A stretch of 64,000 nt of DNA from Plotosus lineatus (lineage: Eukaryota; Chordata; Actinopteri; Siluriformes; Plotosidae), in contig CM045745.1 in the NCBI GenBank assembly GCA_024760905.1, positions 10,220,282-10,284,281 on the forward strand, written 5' to 3'. A program made the translations under genes and the position numbers. Of the stretch, positions 21,384 through 31,950 are shown piece after piece (the first letter of the stretch is position 1; every line of letters begins with the position of its first letter). Under the pieces are notes generated by a model. It saw only the letters and a program-made list of their open reading frames with translations, ran no database searches and had not been told where the DNA came from.

Positions 21384-22181
21384 GTCTTCTTCTTCGTTTT
21401 CTTTTCCTTTCGGCTGCTCCCTTAAGGGGCCGCCACAGCAAATCATCCGCCTCCATCTCACCCTGTCCTCTGCATCTTCTTTTTTGACTCCAACGACCTT
21501 CATGTCCTCCTTCACCACATCCATAAATCTCTTCTTTGGTCTTCCTCTAGGCCTTCTGCCTGGTAGTTCCAACCTCAGCATCCTACGACCAATATACTCA
21601 CTATCCCTCCTCTGTACATGTCCAAACCATCTCAATCTAGCCTTTCCGACTTTGTCTCCAAAACATCTTACATGTGCTGTCCCTCTGATGTACTCATTTC
21701 TGATCCTATCCATCCTCGTTACTCCCAGAGAGAACCTCAACATTTTCATCTCCGCTACCTCCAGCTCTGCCTCCTGTCTTTTCCTCAGCGCCACTGTTTC
21801 TAACCCATACAACATCGCTGACCTCACCACCGTCTTGTACACTTTTCCTTTCATTCTTGCTGACACTCTCCTATCACACATCACACCGGACACTTTTCTC
21901 CAACCATTCCAACCTGCCTGGACACACTTCTTCACCTCTTTTCCACACTCTCCATCGCTCTGGATTGTTGAGCCTAAGTACTTAAAATCCTCCACCTTCG
22001 TTATCTCTGTTCCTTGAACTCTGTTACATCGTGTTCCCTGTAACATCACCGTTCCTCCTGGGTCCTTCTCATTCACACACATGTATTCTGATTTTCTGAG
22101 GCTAACCTTCATTCCCCTCCTTTCCAGGGCATACCTCCACCTCTCTAGATTTTCCTGTATTTGTTTGGTCAATGTGAGGTG
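21384..22181 (-). mobile_element. RTE-clade LINE, 5'-truncated insertion (798 bp)
   Basis: The minus strand carries an open frame starting inside the RT domain just past the catalytic box (ENLERWRYALERRGMKVS). It continues through MKMLRFSLGVTRMDRIRNEY to GRRPRGRPKKRFMDVVKEDM and the 3' tail. A perfect 13-bp direct repeat TGAGGTCAATACT flanks it (21371-21383 and 22182-22194). The frame is open throughout, which suggests a young insertion, but it lacks the endonuclease and RT core. Confidence 0.95.
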
Positions 22182-22229
22182 TGAGGTCAATACTATATAA
22201 CACTAAAAAAAAGTGGGACTCCTGGACCT

Positions 22230-22495
22230 TTAACTGTTCAGTTCATTTTCTGTAACCACTTAATCCTAATTAGGGTTGTGGGGAGGCTGGCGCCCATCCC
22301 AGCCAACTCTGGGCAAAGGCAGAGTATACCCTGGCCAGCTCGCCAGGCCATCGCAGGGTGGAAACATGCCGACTGCTTTGCAGCTACTCTCGTCGAACAT
22401 CAGCAATGGTTCTTTTACGTGAACCTCCCACCATAGACAGTGAGAGACATGGCTGGCCTTTTGATAACCCAGTTAGTGCACTGGGGGGACCTTTA
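22230..22495 (-). mobile_element. tRNA-headed SINE, L2/HE1-type tail, head missing
   Basis: Reverse complement tail ('aatcctaattagggttgtg') and body ('agtgagagacatggctggcc'). It ends at 'gttagtgcactgggggg' without a tRNA head. Confidence 0.88.
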
Positions 22496-22814
22496 ACTGT
22501 TGTATGGTTATTGGTGCCACATAGACCAGATTACTTTTTTCATCAAATTTTCCTGGCTTTACCCAAACATTAGCCTTTAGTATTTATACAGAATGGTCTC
22601 AGAGGGGAAAAAACATACAGGGGGTGGATGGTCTGTAGGCCGATACACAGGTTTCAGGAAGTCAAATATACTTTTTACAACCATGGTGAGCTGAAAATAA
22701 TCCCAGAATGTGCAACACATTGAACCCGAATGTGGATGAGCTACAACAGCAGAAGATAACATCGAGTCTAGTCTGGATGAGTCTGTGCACAGACTGGAAA
22801 AATGTAAGATAAAT

Positions 22815-23085
22815 CTGTTGGGCTTTTTGCACCTGAGCCGAGAGGCTGGTGATTATTCCCAGTTTCCATAACGTGAAGATACCAAGAGTTCAACTCCTCA
22901 TGGATGGGATGCTAGCAGGTTACCTTCCCAGTATATTTTTACTGGTACCCATCCATCCTGCTGGGTGGACACTTGTAGTTAAGACCTTGCTTAGGGGTCT
23001 TAGCACAGTGGGGTTCTAACTGGGATTCGAACCCACAACCTCCTGATCATGAGCCCAATGCCCTAACCACTACACCGGCCCCGAA
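22815..23085 (-). mobile_element. tRNA(Met)-headed SINE
   Basis: Minus-strand copy of the SINE at 6046-6330. The head is at the right ('ctcctgatcatgagccc' on +), and the body has 'tgctgggtggacacttgtag'. Confidence 0.75.
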
Positions 23086-23139
23086 AGACTGGGCACATAC
23101 CAGGTATATTTCCCAAAGCCAAATTTGTTTTGTGTTGGG

Positions 23140-23455
23140 TGGTAAGGTGTTGGATCACTGATCCCAAGGTTGGGGGTTCGAGTCCCACTCTCAACAGATT
23201 GTCACTGTCCCTGCAGTGCATCTAACAGGGTTATCAAAGGCCAACCATGTCTCTCATTGTCAATGGTGTGAGGTTCATGTAAAAGAACCATTGCTGACTT
23301 TCGACAAGAGTAGCTGCATAGCTGTCTGTGTGTTTCTGCCCTGCGATAGCCTGGTGAGCTGCCCAGGCTGTATTCTGCCCTCGCCCAGAGTCGGCTGAGA
23401 TGGGCGCCAGCCTCCGTGCGACCCTAATTAGGATTAAGCAGTTCAGAAAATGAAT
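23140..23455 (+). mobile_element. tRNA-headed SINE, L2/HE1-type tail, near full length
   Basis: Head 'gtggtaaggtgttggatcac', body blocks and tail 'accctaattaggattaagc' are all present. It ends in a short (GAAT)n. Confidence 0.9.
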
Positions 23456-23741
23456 GAATTAATGTTTTGTTTCATAGCCCTCACTAAATCATTTGCTGAC
23501 CTGCCTAATCCTATTGATAAAGGTGGAGTACACCCTGAACAGCTTGCCAGACTTGCAGGGCTAACCTCTCAACCACTCACACTAATTGCTATAATAGTTT
23601 GCCGCTAATCTGCGAGTATAATAATAACAATTTAACTGTAACTAATGATGTCAAAGCAGACAAAGTTAACTGGCTTTGTAAAAGATAAAAAAAAATTGAC
23701 AGAAAACAAAACAAGTGGGGTCCAGTAAAATTTTTAAGGGT

Positions 23742-23806
<65 letters not shown>

Positions 23807-23815
23807 CAGTAGGCC

Positions 23816-24448
23816 TGTAAGAACTCTCCGTGGAGGAAGCTCTTAGATAAACCTGCACGACCTGGATTCCTGCATCTCAACATCTAGGAGTACTCCGGGA
23901 GCAACAGACAACGAACCACACGAGTGAAATCAGTCTGGTTTATTCATCGGAAGCTCTTCGAACACATGCAGTGTCCGCTTATTTATACAGAGGGATGTGC
24001 GTGCAAAGCAGTAATTGCGTGTTCACAAAGCATTAACATATATGTTTATGCACTGCGGCGCTTAACACTTGGGGATGTGCATGCAAAGTAGTAATTGCGT
24101 GTTCACAAAGCATTTCCATATATATGTGTGTGCCCTGCGGCGCTTAACACTTGGGGATATGCATGTAAAGCAATAATTGCGTGTTCACAAAGCATTTCCA
24201 TATATATGTTTGTGCCCTGCGGCGCTTAACACTTGGCTAATTCCATTTCAAAGCAATTCCTCATTGTTACATTGTTACTTTCCGAATCCCACACCTGAAC
24301 CGAAACACGACACAGGAACACCCACCCAACAGTTTCATGTGCCTGGCGCACATGTCACAATTACAAGTAGAACAGGAAGCTTTAGATACACAGAAGTTAC
24401 AATACACACATAGTTGCATCTCATTTATCCTATCAATTTATTCCTTCA
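23816..24448 (-). mobile_element. Solo LTR of an endogenous retrovirus-like element
   Basis: 633 bp with TG...CA ends, flanked by the 5-bp direct repeat AGGCC (23811-23815 and 24449-24453). On the minus strand a TATA-like TATAAATAAG is followed about 45 bp later by GATGAATAAACC, the usual order of core promoter and polyadenylation signal in a retroviral LTR. The U3 part contains three tandem ~80-bp repeats (23991-24235). No internal gag/pol/env sequence is present, so it is a recombined solo LTR. The family cannot be named from the LTR alone. Confidence 0.8.
23991..24235. repeat. Three tandem ~80-bp repeats in the LTR U3 region
   Basis: Each unit contains 'gcaaagcagtaattgcgtg', 'ttcacaaagcatt', 'catatatatg' and 'ctgcggcgcttaacacttgg'. 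Enhancer-like U3 repeats are common in retroviral LTRs. Confidence 0.9.
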
Positions 24449-24453
24449 AGGCC

Positions 24454-25170
24454 CTTGACTATTCATGGTTTTGCACTCACGGTTTCAGTATTCGCAGACT
24501 GCTAAGCAACTCGCACGTCACTCAAATTCAGCCAATGGCTGTTCTCCTTCCTGCTGATTGGTTGAGATGATGTAATACCCCTTTTTCTTCATTCACTTGT
24601 CAATTCAGTTGTCAATGAACCTCTTTTTTTTGTGTGTGTTTTAATTATCAGTTAAACTCTATGATGCCACTCAAACGCTGTGCGTCTTCTCTGCCTAAGT
24701 GATAGAAAACGCTGGATGTCTCTTCTGAAGAAATAAGACTTTCTCCTGAAGAAACGACAGTTTCCTCTGAACTGTTGCATTAAAGTCTTTTTCAATTATT
24801 ATTCCAGTACAGTATCTAAGTTAATGTTTACAATGTTTGTGCGTGAGATTTTATGTTCTGTAGCATGTTTGACAAACAATACCAAAAGGATAAACTTTAT
24901 GACGCTTCATGTCCTTTTACATTGTACGTGACGTCTCCAAGATGGCGCTGCCTAGAGGGCGACGTCGCGGAGTTCTCGGAGTCAAATTGTTTCTTTGTTC
25001 ATTTTAATTTGTTTTATTTGTTGTTTTGTTTGTTCATGTTTTGCACTATGCTTGTCTATGACCGGTCGACCTGACGACAGCTGTGAGATCGGCGTCTTTG
25101 GGCAACTAAGCACGCTAAACTCCTATCCTGAGCTTATATGCTGTGGGGGCTCAATGCTAGCCGCACGCCC
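24454..25170. other. Unassigned, probably old transposon sequence
   Basis: 24460-24800 includes 'tattcgcagactgctaagc', reminiscent of Tigger-type elements. 24935-25150 begins 'caagatggcgctgcctagag' and resembles the GC-rich 5' end of a LINE. No coding exon is recognised. Confidence 0.35.
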
Positions 25171-25174
25171 TCTA

Positions 25175-25450
25175 GGAAGTATGGGTACAGGAAGTATGGG
25201 TCAGGAAGTATGGGTACAGTTCAGCTGCCTCCTGGGCAATGGGAGGCCAGCGGGGCGGAATGTTGGGAGATAGCCAATGAGAGAGCAAGTCGCACATGGT
25301 TTGAATTTTGAATGGCGTGTTTGAATTTTTGAATGGCACGTTTGGCGCTTTTCGTAAAAAGAGGGTGTTTCTGTAAAAAGAGGACGGAAATTTAGGAAAA
25401 TGTTTTTCGTAACCTGGAGTTTTCGTACCCAGAGGGTTTCGCAAGTAGAG
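25175..25450. mobile_element. Tigger-like MITE, right-end fragment
   Basis: It shares 'gggaggccagcggggcgg', 'gagatagccaatgagagag' and 'gaaaatgtttttcgtaacc' with 25573-26370. It runs into a (TA)~18 array at 25460-25495. Confidence 0.65.
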
Positions 25451-25456
25451 GGCCGA

Positions 25457-25499
<43 letters not shown>

Positions 25500-25531
25500 G
25501 TATATGTATATATATGTATGTATACATATGT

Positions 25532-25568
<37 letters not shown>

Positions 25569-25572
25569 CTTA

Positions 25573-25853
25573 CAGTGGTACCTCAATTTACGAAATTAAT
25601 CCGTTCCGGAATTGGTTTTGCAACCTGGATTAAGTTAAACCGGATTTTACATGTAAAACGTGTGATTCGTTCCAAGACCCCCAAAACTACCCCTAAACCC
25701 TTTAAAAATTATAAAAGTATACCTTTTAAGACCTCCTTCTGCTTCAATATCGTACCGATGGTAGATGGGTTTGGCCATATTCCTTTGCGATATCACTCAA
25801 CCGCATGCCATGAGCCCGCTTCTTCTTTTCAGTCGCACTGGGAATCACACGCG

Positions 25854-25905
<52 letters not shown>

Positions 25906-26370
25906 CGCGCGTGCATGTGTGTGTGCGTGCGTGCGTGTGTTGACCATGTCTTCTTAGCAGAGTTGTAATCTTTCAAATGTTTATGCAAAGTTAAAAGCCT
26001 GAGCCAAAAAATAAAGTTGCAATGAGCACACTCGAAAAAGTCATGAAACAACAGTAACTCTGTCCTTTACACGAAAAGCATTATAGGTAAAATGGAGATG
26101 CAGCTCCATAATAGCCAATGGGAGGGAGCTGCATCATCCCTCCTAGCCACAATGGGAGGCCAGCAGGGCGGGATCTTGGGAGATAGTCAATCGGAGGCCA
26201 GCAGGGTGGGATGTTGGGAGATAGTCAGTGGGAGAGCAGCTCGTGCATTGTTTGAATTTTTGAGCTGGTGCTTTCGTAACGTGAACTTTTTTCCTATCCA
26301 GAGACAAAAATTTTAGGAAAATGTTTTTCGTAACGTGGATTTTTCGTGTGTTGGGGCTTTCATAAGTTGA
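25573..26370. mobile_element. Tigger-like MITE, near full length
   Basis: Left end TACAGTGGTACCTCAATT; right end 'cataagttgaggttctatt', its degenerate inverse. It has the same internal HTH remnant on the minus strand (MRLSDIAKEYGQ) as the copy at 8070-8782. A (GT)~22 run (25855-25900) lies inside. Confidence 0.75.
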
Positions 26371-26376
26371 GGTTCT

Positions 26377-26380
<4 letters not shown>

Positions 26381-26468
<88 letters not shown>
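26381..26468. repeat. (GT)~19 followed by (AT)~25
   Basis: Compound dinucleotide tract directly adjoining the MITE right end. Confidence 0.97.
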
Positions 26469-26472
<4 letters not shown>

Positions 26473-26488
26473 CACATTTATTCAGAAT

Positions 26489-26917
26489 TTAAATTCTCAA
26501 GAGTTCACAAACTTTCAAATTTTCTTGTTTATACAAAAAAACATATGGAGATGCACATTTGTCCATATTGCGTCTACTGTCACAGCATTTATATCTTATG
26601 CAAACAATCATAATTGCATGGTTCTCATCAAGCAGAGGTCTGTTTAAAGAGTTCTCAGTCTCTGTCACACAATGATGTGCATCACCAAATGTTATTGTGC
26701 TTTTATGAACATTTTGAACCAGCGTATAAACTGATTTCATTGGGGGAATATTACATGGAGTCAAATGCCTTTTAATGAACCCAAACTCTGAGAGGAAAGG
26801 ACAGTGAGGACATTTGCACAGAGTGTGTATGTAATGCCACATGTTAACTAAAATGTGAATGTGTCGTGCTCTGTTCAAGTGGAAAAATAAGCAGTGGATG
26901 AAGGACAAGAAACAGAT

Positions 26918-26920
<3 letters not shown>
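26489..26920 (-). other. Unassigned 143-codon open frame with a C2HC-like motif
   Basis: The minus-strand frame includes CKCPHCPFLSEFGFIKRHL then TPCN, which resembles a single zinc-finger-like C-x2-C...H-x3-C unit, followed by a Thr/Asn-rich stretch. There is no clear ATG context or splice structure, and I do not recognise a family. It could be part of a terminal exon, a pseudogene or chance. Confidence 0.2.
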
Positions 26921-26921
<1 letters not shown>

Positions 26922-26960
<39 letters not shown>

Positions 26961-26966
26961 CCTCAC

Positions 26967-27008
<42 letters not shown>
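26922..27008. repeat. (TC)n microsatellite
   Basis: About 40 TC units with a central imperfection (ctgtctctccctcactcac). Confidence 0.97.
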
Positions 27009-27011
<3 letters not shown>

Positions 27012-27284
27012 CTCTCAATTGCTGTCACCATCTCCTTATAAATGACTTGTCTTTATTTTGTCCTATAGTGTGAATAATGAAACTCAAATTCATATTTAAA
27101 ATAACTATGGAGATATAAAAACTTTTCTGAACGTATTTTAATCACCAACACTCGCTTTACAAAAATGAAATTGCTTTATTTTTAATCCATTTGATATCTG
27201 TGCACTGTGAAAACTGCAAATAATCCATTTGACTGCTGTATTAATGTCGTTAGGTAAATCGAGCTCAATGTCATTTAAGAAGTA

Positions 27285-27612
27285 TGGTGCATAACATTTA
27301 GCATGTCAGCCTCACAGCAAGAAAGCCCTTTGTTCAAGTCCCGGGCTCACCGAGGGCATTTATGTGTGGAGTCTGCAGGGTTTTTCAGTGCATGTATGAG
27401 TTTCATCTTGGAACTCTGGTTTCCTCCCACCATCCAAAGACATGCTCATTAGGCTTATTGGTTGTTCCAACTTGCCATTAGGTGTAATTTTTTTTGGCCC
27501 TGCAATGGACTGGAAAGCCTTCCAGAGTGTGCTCTTCCCTTGCCCAGAGTTGGCTGAAATAGGTTCCTGCCTCCCTGCGACTTCCAGTAGAATTAAGTGG
27601 TTTGCCAAATGG
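27285..27612 (+). mobile_element. HE1-like SINE with L2-type tail
   Basis: 'agcatgtcagcctcacagc' head, 'gtggagtctgcagggttttt', 'ggtttcctcccaccatcc' and tail 'ccctgcaatggactgg' ending in (ATGG)n. This is the widespread fish SINE built on a tRNA head and an L2 tail. Confidence 0.8.
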
Positions 27613-27679
27613 ATGGCTGGATTATTATTACGTATTTGTTTATTTTAGCAACACTATGTTAATCCCGCATGCTAAATTA

Positions 27680-27915
27680 CAGTCGTCCAAAGTGAGCACA
27701 CACATACATGAAGTAGTGGGCTGCCACACATTGCAGTGCCCGGAGAGTAGTTGGGGTTAAGGTGCCTTGCTCAAGGGCACTTCAGCCATGAAGGTGGAGG
27801 AATGTAAGGTGCAACTTACTTCCCCAACTGCCACACATTTTGTCTTCCTGGTCCAAAAATCGAACCTTTCAGTCCCAAAACAGCTTCTCTAGCCAGAAGG
27901 CCACGGCCGCCCCAA
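27680..27915 (-). mobile_element. Third SINE type (V-SINE-like)
   Basis: 'tccaaagtgagcacacac', 'cttgctcaagggcacttcag' and 'cgaacctttcagtccc' match 15375-15590. The head is at the right ('aaggccacggccgcccc'). Confidence 0.6.
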
Positions 27916-27984
27916 AGACTTAACTAACTACATAATACCAATGTTGTGAAAAATAAAGCAAAAACATTCGTTAATTTAAATCCT

Positions 27985-28276
27985 TATTGGGTTAAACGGG
28001 GAGGCTGGCACCCATCTCAGCTGACTCTGGGCAAAGGTGGCATAAACCCTGGACAGCTCACCAGGCCATTGTAGGACCAACACTCACACAACCATTCACA
28101 CTCACACCTAGGGGCAATTTGGAACAGCCAATTAGTCTACTGTGCATGTTTTTGGGTGGTTGGAGGACACCTTAGTACCCGGAGGAAACCCACACAGAAA
28201 CACCTGAGCTGGGAATCAAACCCAGGACCTTCTTGCTATGAGGTAGACGTGCTAACCACGACACCACTGTGCCACC
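27985..28276 (-). mobile_element. HE1-like SINE with L2-type tail
   Basis: Reverse complement of the 27285-27612 type, full length. Tail at the left ('ggaggctggcacccatctc'), head at the right ('ctaaccacgacaccactgtg'). Confidence 0.85.
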
Positions 28277-28592
28277 CAAAGCAAAACATATTTACCGAAA
28301 AATAAATAAATATATCTATGACTTGATACTTGCAGTTTGTAATGAATTGCACAAAGGTTTTCTTAATGTTCTTCTTGCCCTCAAGCTCGATCATTAAAAA
28401 GACATAAAAGCATGATGGTGAACAGCAGAGTACTTATCATTTATACTCCATTAACACAACCCTCAGTGGTGTTGCCTCATTATTGTTATTAACAAACTGT
28501 CAGTCTTAGTAAACAAACACACACGTTTCAGATGTGATGGCGTTCACAAAGCCTTAAAATGTATTATTTGTTGAAGGTGAGATGGATGTCAA

Positions 28593-29446
28593 TACAGGGA
28601 TCCCTCACTTTTCGCGGTTAATTGGGATCAAGATCCCCCCAAGAGCGCCGAATTCCACGAAGTAGGTGGACAACGACTGATGTATACATACATGTATATG
28701 TGTATATAATATCAATAAATACATATTCAAGGCTATAAATGCTTATAATAACAATTAAACATTTAAAAATAATGCGTAAGATGTAAATAAAATATAAAAA
28801 CACACAAATACAGACGCACGCACACGCGCATGCAGATGCACACCTCACAAGAATGTAACTAGTTTTGATGGGAGATTTTGGGTTGTGGGGCGGTGGTGGT
28901 CTAGTGGTATAAGGTGCCGGATCGCTGATCCAAAGGTTGGGGGTTCGAGTCCCACTCTGCACAAGGTTGTCACTGTCCGCCCCAGTGGAGCTAACTGGGT
29001 TATCAAAGGCCGGCCATGTCTCTCACTGTCTATGGTGTGAGGCATGTAAAAGAACCATTGCTGACTTTCGACAAGAGTAGCTGCAAAGCCGTCAGCGTGT
29101 TTCCGCCCTGCGATGGCCTGGCGAGCTGTCCAGGGTGTACTCTGCCCTCGCTCGAAAGTTGGCTGGGATGGGCTCCAGCCTCCCTGTGACCCGAATTAGG
29201 ATTAAGCGGGTACAGAAAATGAACTGATGATGATGATTTTGGGTTGTTTTTTGTTGGTTTAGGGTTTTTTGGTTTTTTTTTGGCATCATTTGCCTTGTTT
29301 TTATGGCATTTTCCTTAACCTTTTCCCCTATTCTTTCTTAATTCCCTTTTTTTTTAAATCAATGAATATTAAAAAAAAAAAAAAAAAAATCTGTGATACA
29401 CTGAAACCGCATGAATTGAAGCGCGAAGTAGCGAGGGATCCCTGTA
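28593..29446. mobile_element. TA-flanked MITE, 'GGGATCCCTCGC' family, split by a SINE
   Basis: Ends TACAGGGATCCCTCACTT and GCGAGGGATCCCTGTA. The SINE at 28887-29234 is inserted with a target duplication. Confidence 0.88.
28887..29234 (+). mobile_element. tRNA-headed SINE, L2/HE1-type tail, full length
   Basis: Complete copy flanked by the 13-bp repeat GATTTTGGGTTGT (28874-28886 and 29235-29247), a perfect target-site duplication inside the host MITE. Confidence 0.95.
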
Positions 29447-29541
29447 TTTATTGAGACAGTATGCTGAAAGGATGAAGAAAAGAAGATAAACACTAAAACA
29501 TTTGTATATTTTAAGATTTATTTCTTAAATAATGATGGACA

Positions 29542-29892
29542 TGGGGCAGTGGTGGTCTAGTGGTATAGGGCGCTGAATCGCTGATCCAAAGGTTGGGGGT
29601 TCGAGTCCCACTCTCCACAAGGTTGTCACTGTCCCCCCCCCAGTGCAGCTAACTGGGTTATCAAAGGCGGGCCATGTCTGTCACTGTCTATGGTGAGAGG
29701 CATGTAAAAGAACCATTGCTGACTTTCGTAAAGAGTAGCTGCAAAGTCGTCAGCGTGTTTCTGTCCCTTGCTAAAAGGGTTGTGACAGGAAGGGCATCCG
29801 ACGTAAAAACCTCTGCCAAATCAAATGTGCGAATCAGATGATTCGCTGTGGCGACTCCCGAGTAAAAGGGAAAAAGCCGAAAGGAAGACAGA
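29542..29892 (+). mobile_element. tRNA-headed SINE, RTE-type tail, full length
   Basis: Head 'ggcagtggtggtctagtgg'; tail 'ggttgtgacaggaagggcat' through 'aaaaagccgaaaggaag'. Flanked by CTTAAATAATGATG (29524-29537 and 29893-29906). Confidence 0.95.
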
Positions 29893-29924
29893 CTTAAATA
29901 ATGATGAACACGATTGACTCCAGA

Positions 29925-30605
29925 TATCACGGTGGCGTAGTGGTTAGCACGTCCACCTCACAGCAAGAAGGTCCTGGGTTTGATCCCAATTTGATTTCAA
30001 CAGGGTGCTTCTGTGTGGTTTCCTCCCACAGTGGGCAGTAGTGGTCTTGTGGTATCGGGTGCTGGATCGCTGATCCTAAGGTTGGGGGTTTGAGTCCCAC
30101 TCTCCATAAGATTGTCACTCCCCCAACCCCACCCAGTGCAGCTAACTGGGTTATCAAAGGCGGGCCATGTCTCTCACTGTCTATGGTGAGAGGTTCATGT
30201 AAAAGAACCATTGCTGACTTTCGTAAAGAGGATCTGCAAAGCCGTCAGCGTGTTTCTGTCCCTTGCTAAAGGATTGTGTCAGGAAGTGCATCCGATGTAA
30301 AACCCTATGCCAAATCAAACATGCGAATCGTTCACTGTGGCGACCCCTGAAAAAGGGAAAAAGGGAAAAACCCGACGTGAAATCTCACTCTGGTTTCCTC
30401 CCACAGTCCAAAAACATGCACAGTAGGCTACTTGTCTGTTCCTAGTCAGCTGTAAGTGTGAGTATCAATGGTTGTGTGAGTGTTGGCGCTTCAACGGCCT
30501 TGCAAGCTGCCCAGAGTGTACCCCGCCCTCAATCAGAATTGGCTGAGATGGGCGCCAGCCTCAACGTAACCCTAATTAGGACTAAGTGGTTCAGAAAATG
30601 AATGA
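29925..30605 (+). mobile_element. HE1-like SINE split by a younger SINE
   Basis: The left part 29925-30032 (tRNA-like head 'gtggcgtagtggttagcac') and right part 30391-30605 (L2-type tail ending in (GAAT)n) are separated by the SINE at 30033-30390. Confidence 0.9.
30033..30390 (+). mobile_element. tRNA-headed SINE, RTE-type tail, nested
   Basis: Flanked by a perfect 17-bp repeat TGGTTTCCTCCCACAGT (30016-30032 and 30391-30407). The intact duplication shows it is younger than the host SINE. Confidence 0.96.
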
Positions 30606-30824
30606 ATGGATGACAATTGACCCTTATTTGTTCCATTTCAAGCATAACAACGATGCATTACGTGCTTTAGCATTGTCTTATATGCAAGGCCTTTCCCGAA
30701 AAGGTGTCTGCACAACATTGCCCGAAAACCTGTATATACCTGTCAGCACTGATGTTGTAATTCCAGATGTGCAACTGCCAGTTCCATAAACACGAATGCA
30801 TCTCTATCTTCTTCTTCTTCCCTT

Positions 30825-31950
30825 TCTCAGGGGTTCATGTAAAAAAATGATTGCTGACTTTCAACAAGAGGATCTGCAAATCCGTCAGTGTGTTTCCACT
30901 AGAGCCCTGCACAGGGCGGGTTTCAGCCCGCAGGCCCCCCGCAGCCCGCAGGCCCCCGCGGACACAAATTTAAAGTCAGACTTTTTAGTTTGCGGGGCGG
31001 GTCAATTTGAAACTTATGTGGGGCGGGGCGGGTTGAGAAGGATCCAAGTTTTGCAGGGCGGGCTGCGGGCTATGTCACGGATTCATGCGGGCTGTTGCGG
31101 GGCTAAAGAGCACTTCAACAAATTATACTGCTATATACAGACGCTCCCCGACAGAACTCTCCGCTCTGTTGGTGATTCACATCAGTGCAGGCTGAGTTCT
31201 AAACGAGTTCAATGGTGCCCTTGCTCACTTGAAAGACTGGAAGTCCATATAACCCACAGCAAGTACACTACTTTCTGTTTTGAGCATCTCACATATTGTA
31301 AGCGTTGATTGGCTGTTTTAAGCTTCATGTAAAGTGAGTTGGCTCAGCTTCATGCTATGTGACTGTGGTAAAAACACATATTTTGCCAAAATGTCCTACC
31401 CTGCATCGCCATATTGCTTTTATGCATGTAATCTAATGTCCAAACACACTGGGTATCTATCATATAACTCGCTGCATTGATAACTGCATTATCATTGTAA
31501 TTGTGCAATGTTCGTTGTTGATTTTAATGTAACTTTTTATGGTTTGAGTGAATTAAAGGATGAATATTAATATGTAGTTATGTTGAGCGAGCTGCGGGGC
31601 GGGTGTGGGCTCAGAATGAGAAACTCACTGCGGTGCAGGGCGGGCTGTGGGTTGAAGTATTTTGTGCGAGGCGGGTTGCGGGCCAGGTCAGAATTTCACT
31701 TGCGGGGCGGGGCAGGCTGACCTACAAGGGTAAATGTGTGGGGCGGGCTGTGGGCCACAATTCTAATTTGCGGGGCTTGTGGGGCGCAGGCTTGTGATCT
31801 TGGCCTGTGCAGAACTCTAGTTTCCACCCTGCGATTGCCTGGCGAGCTGTCCAGGGTGTACGCTGCCCTCGCCCGGAGTCGGCTGGGATGGGTGCCAGCC
31901 TCCACGCAACCCTAATTAGGATTAAGTGGTTATAGAAAATGAAGTGAACT
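30825..31950 (+). mobile_element. tRNA-headed SINE fragment split by a DNA element
   Basis: The body (30825-30898) and L2-type tail (31821-31950) of one SINE are interrupted at the 'gtgtttccaccctgcgat' position by the element at 30899-31820. Confidence 0.9.
30899..31820. mobile_element. GC-rich DNA element with 17-bp inverted ends
   Basis: Ends CTAGAGCCCTGCACAGG and, inverted, CTAGAGTTCTGCACAGG. Flanked by TTTCCA on both sides (30893-30898, 31821-31826). The interior has many GGGCGGG blocks and a fragment of the CAGACGCTCCCCGAC family (from 31136). Probably a hAT-type MITE, although hATs usually leave 8 bp. Confidence 0.8.

Noticed and set aside
21370..22017. Long plus-strand open frame of 215 codons
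   Set aside because: It is the antisense shadow of the RTE LINE coding region. The frames at 39553-40781 (+) and 52200-53290 (-) are likewise shadows of LINE copies.
23991..24235. Three regular ~80-bp repeats, considered as a CRISPR-like array
   Set aside because: The units are contiguous with no unique spacers, in a vertebrate context, and sit in the U3 of an LTR.
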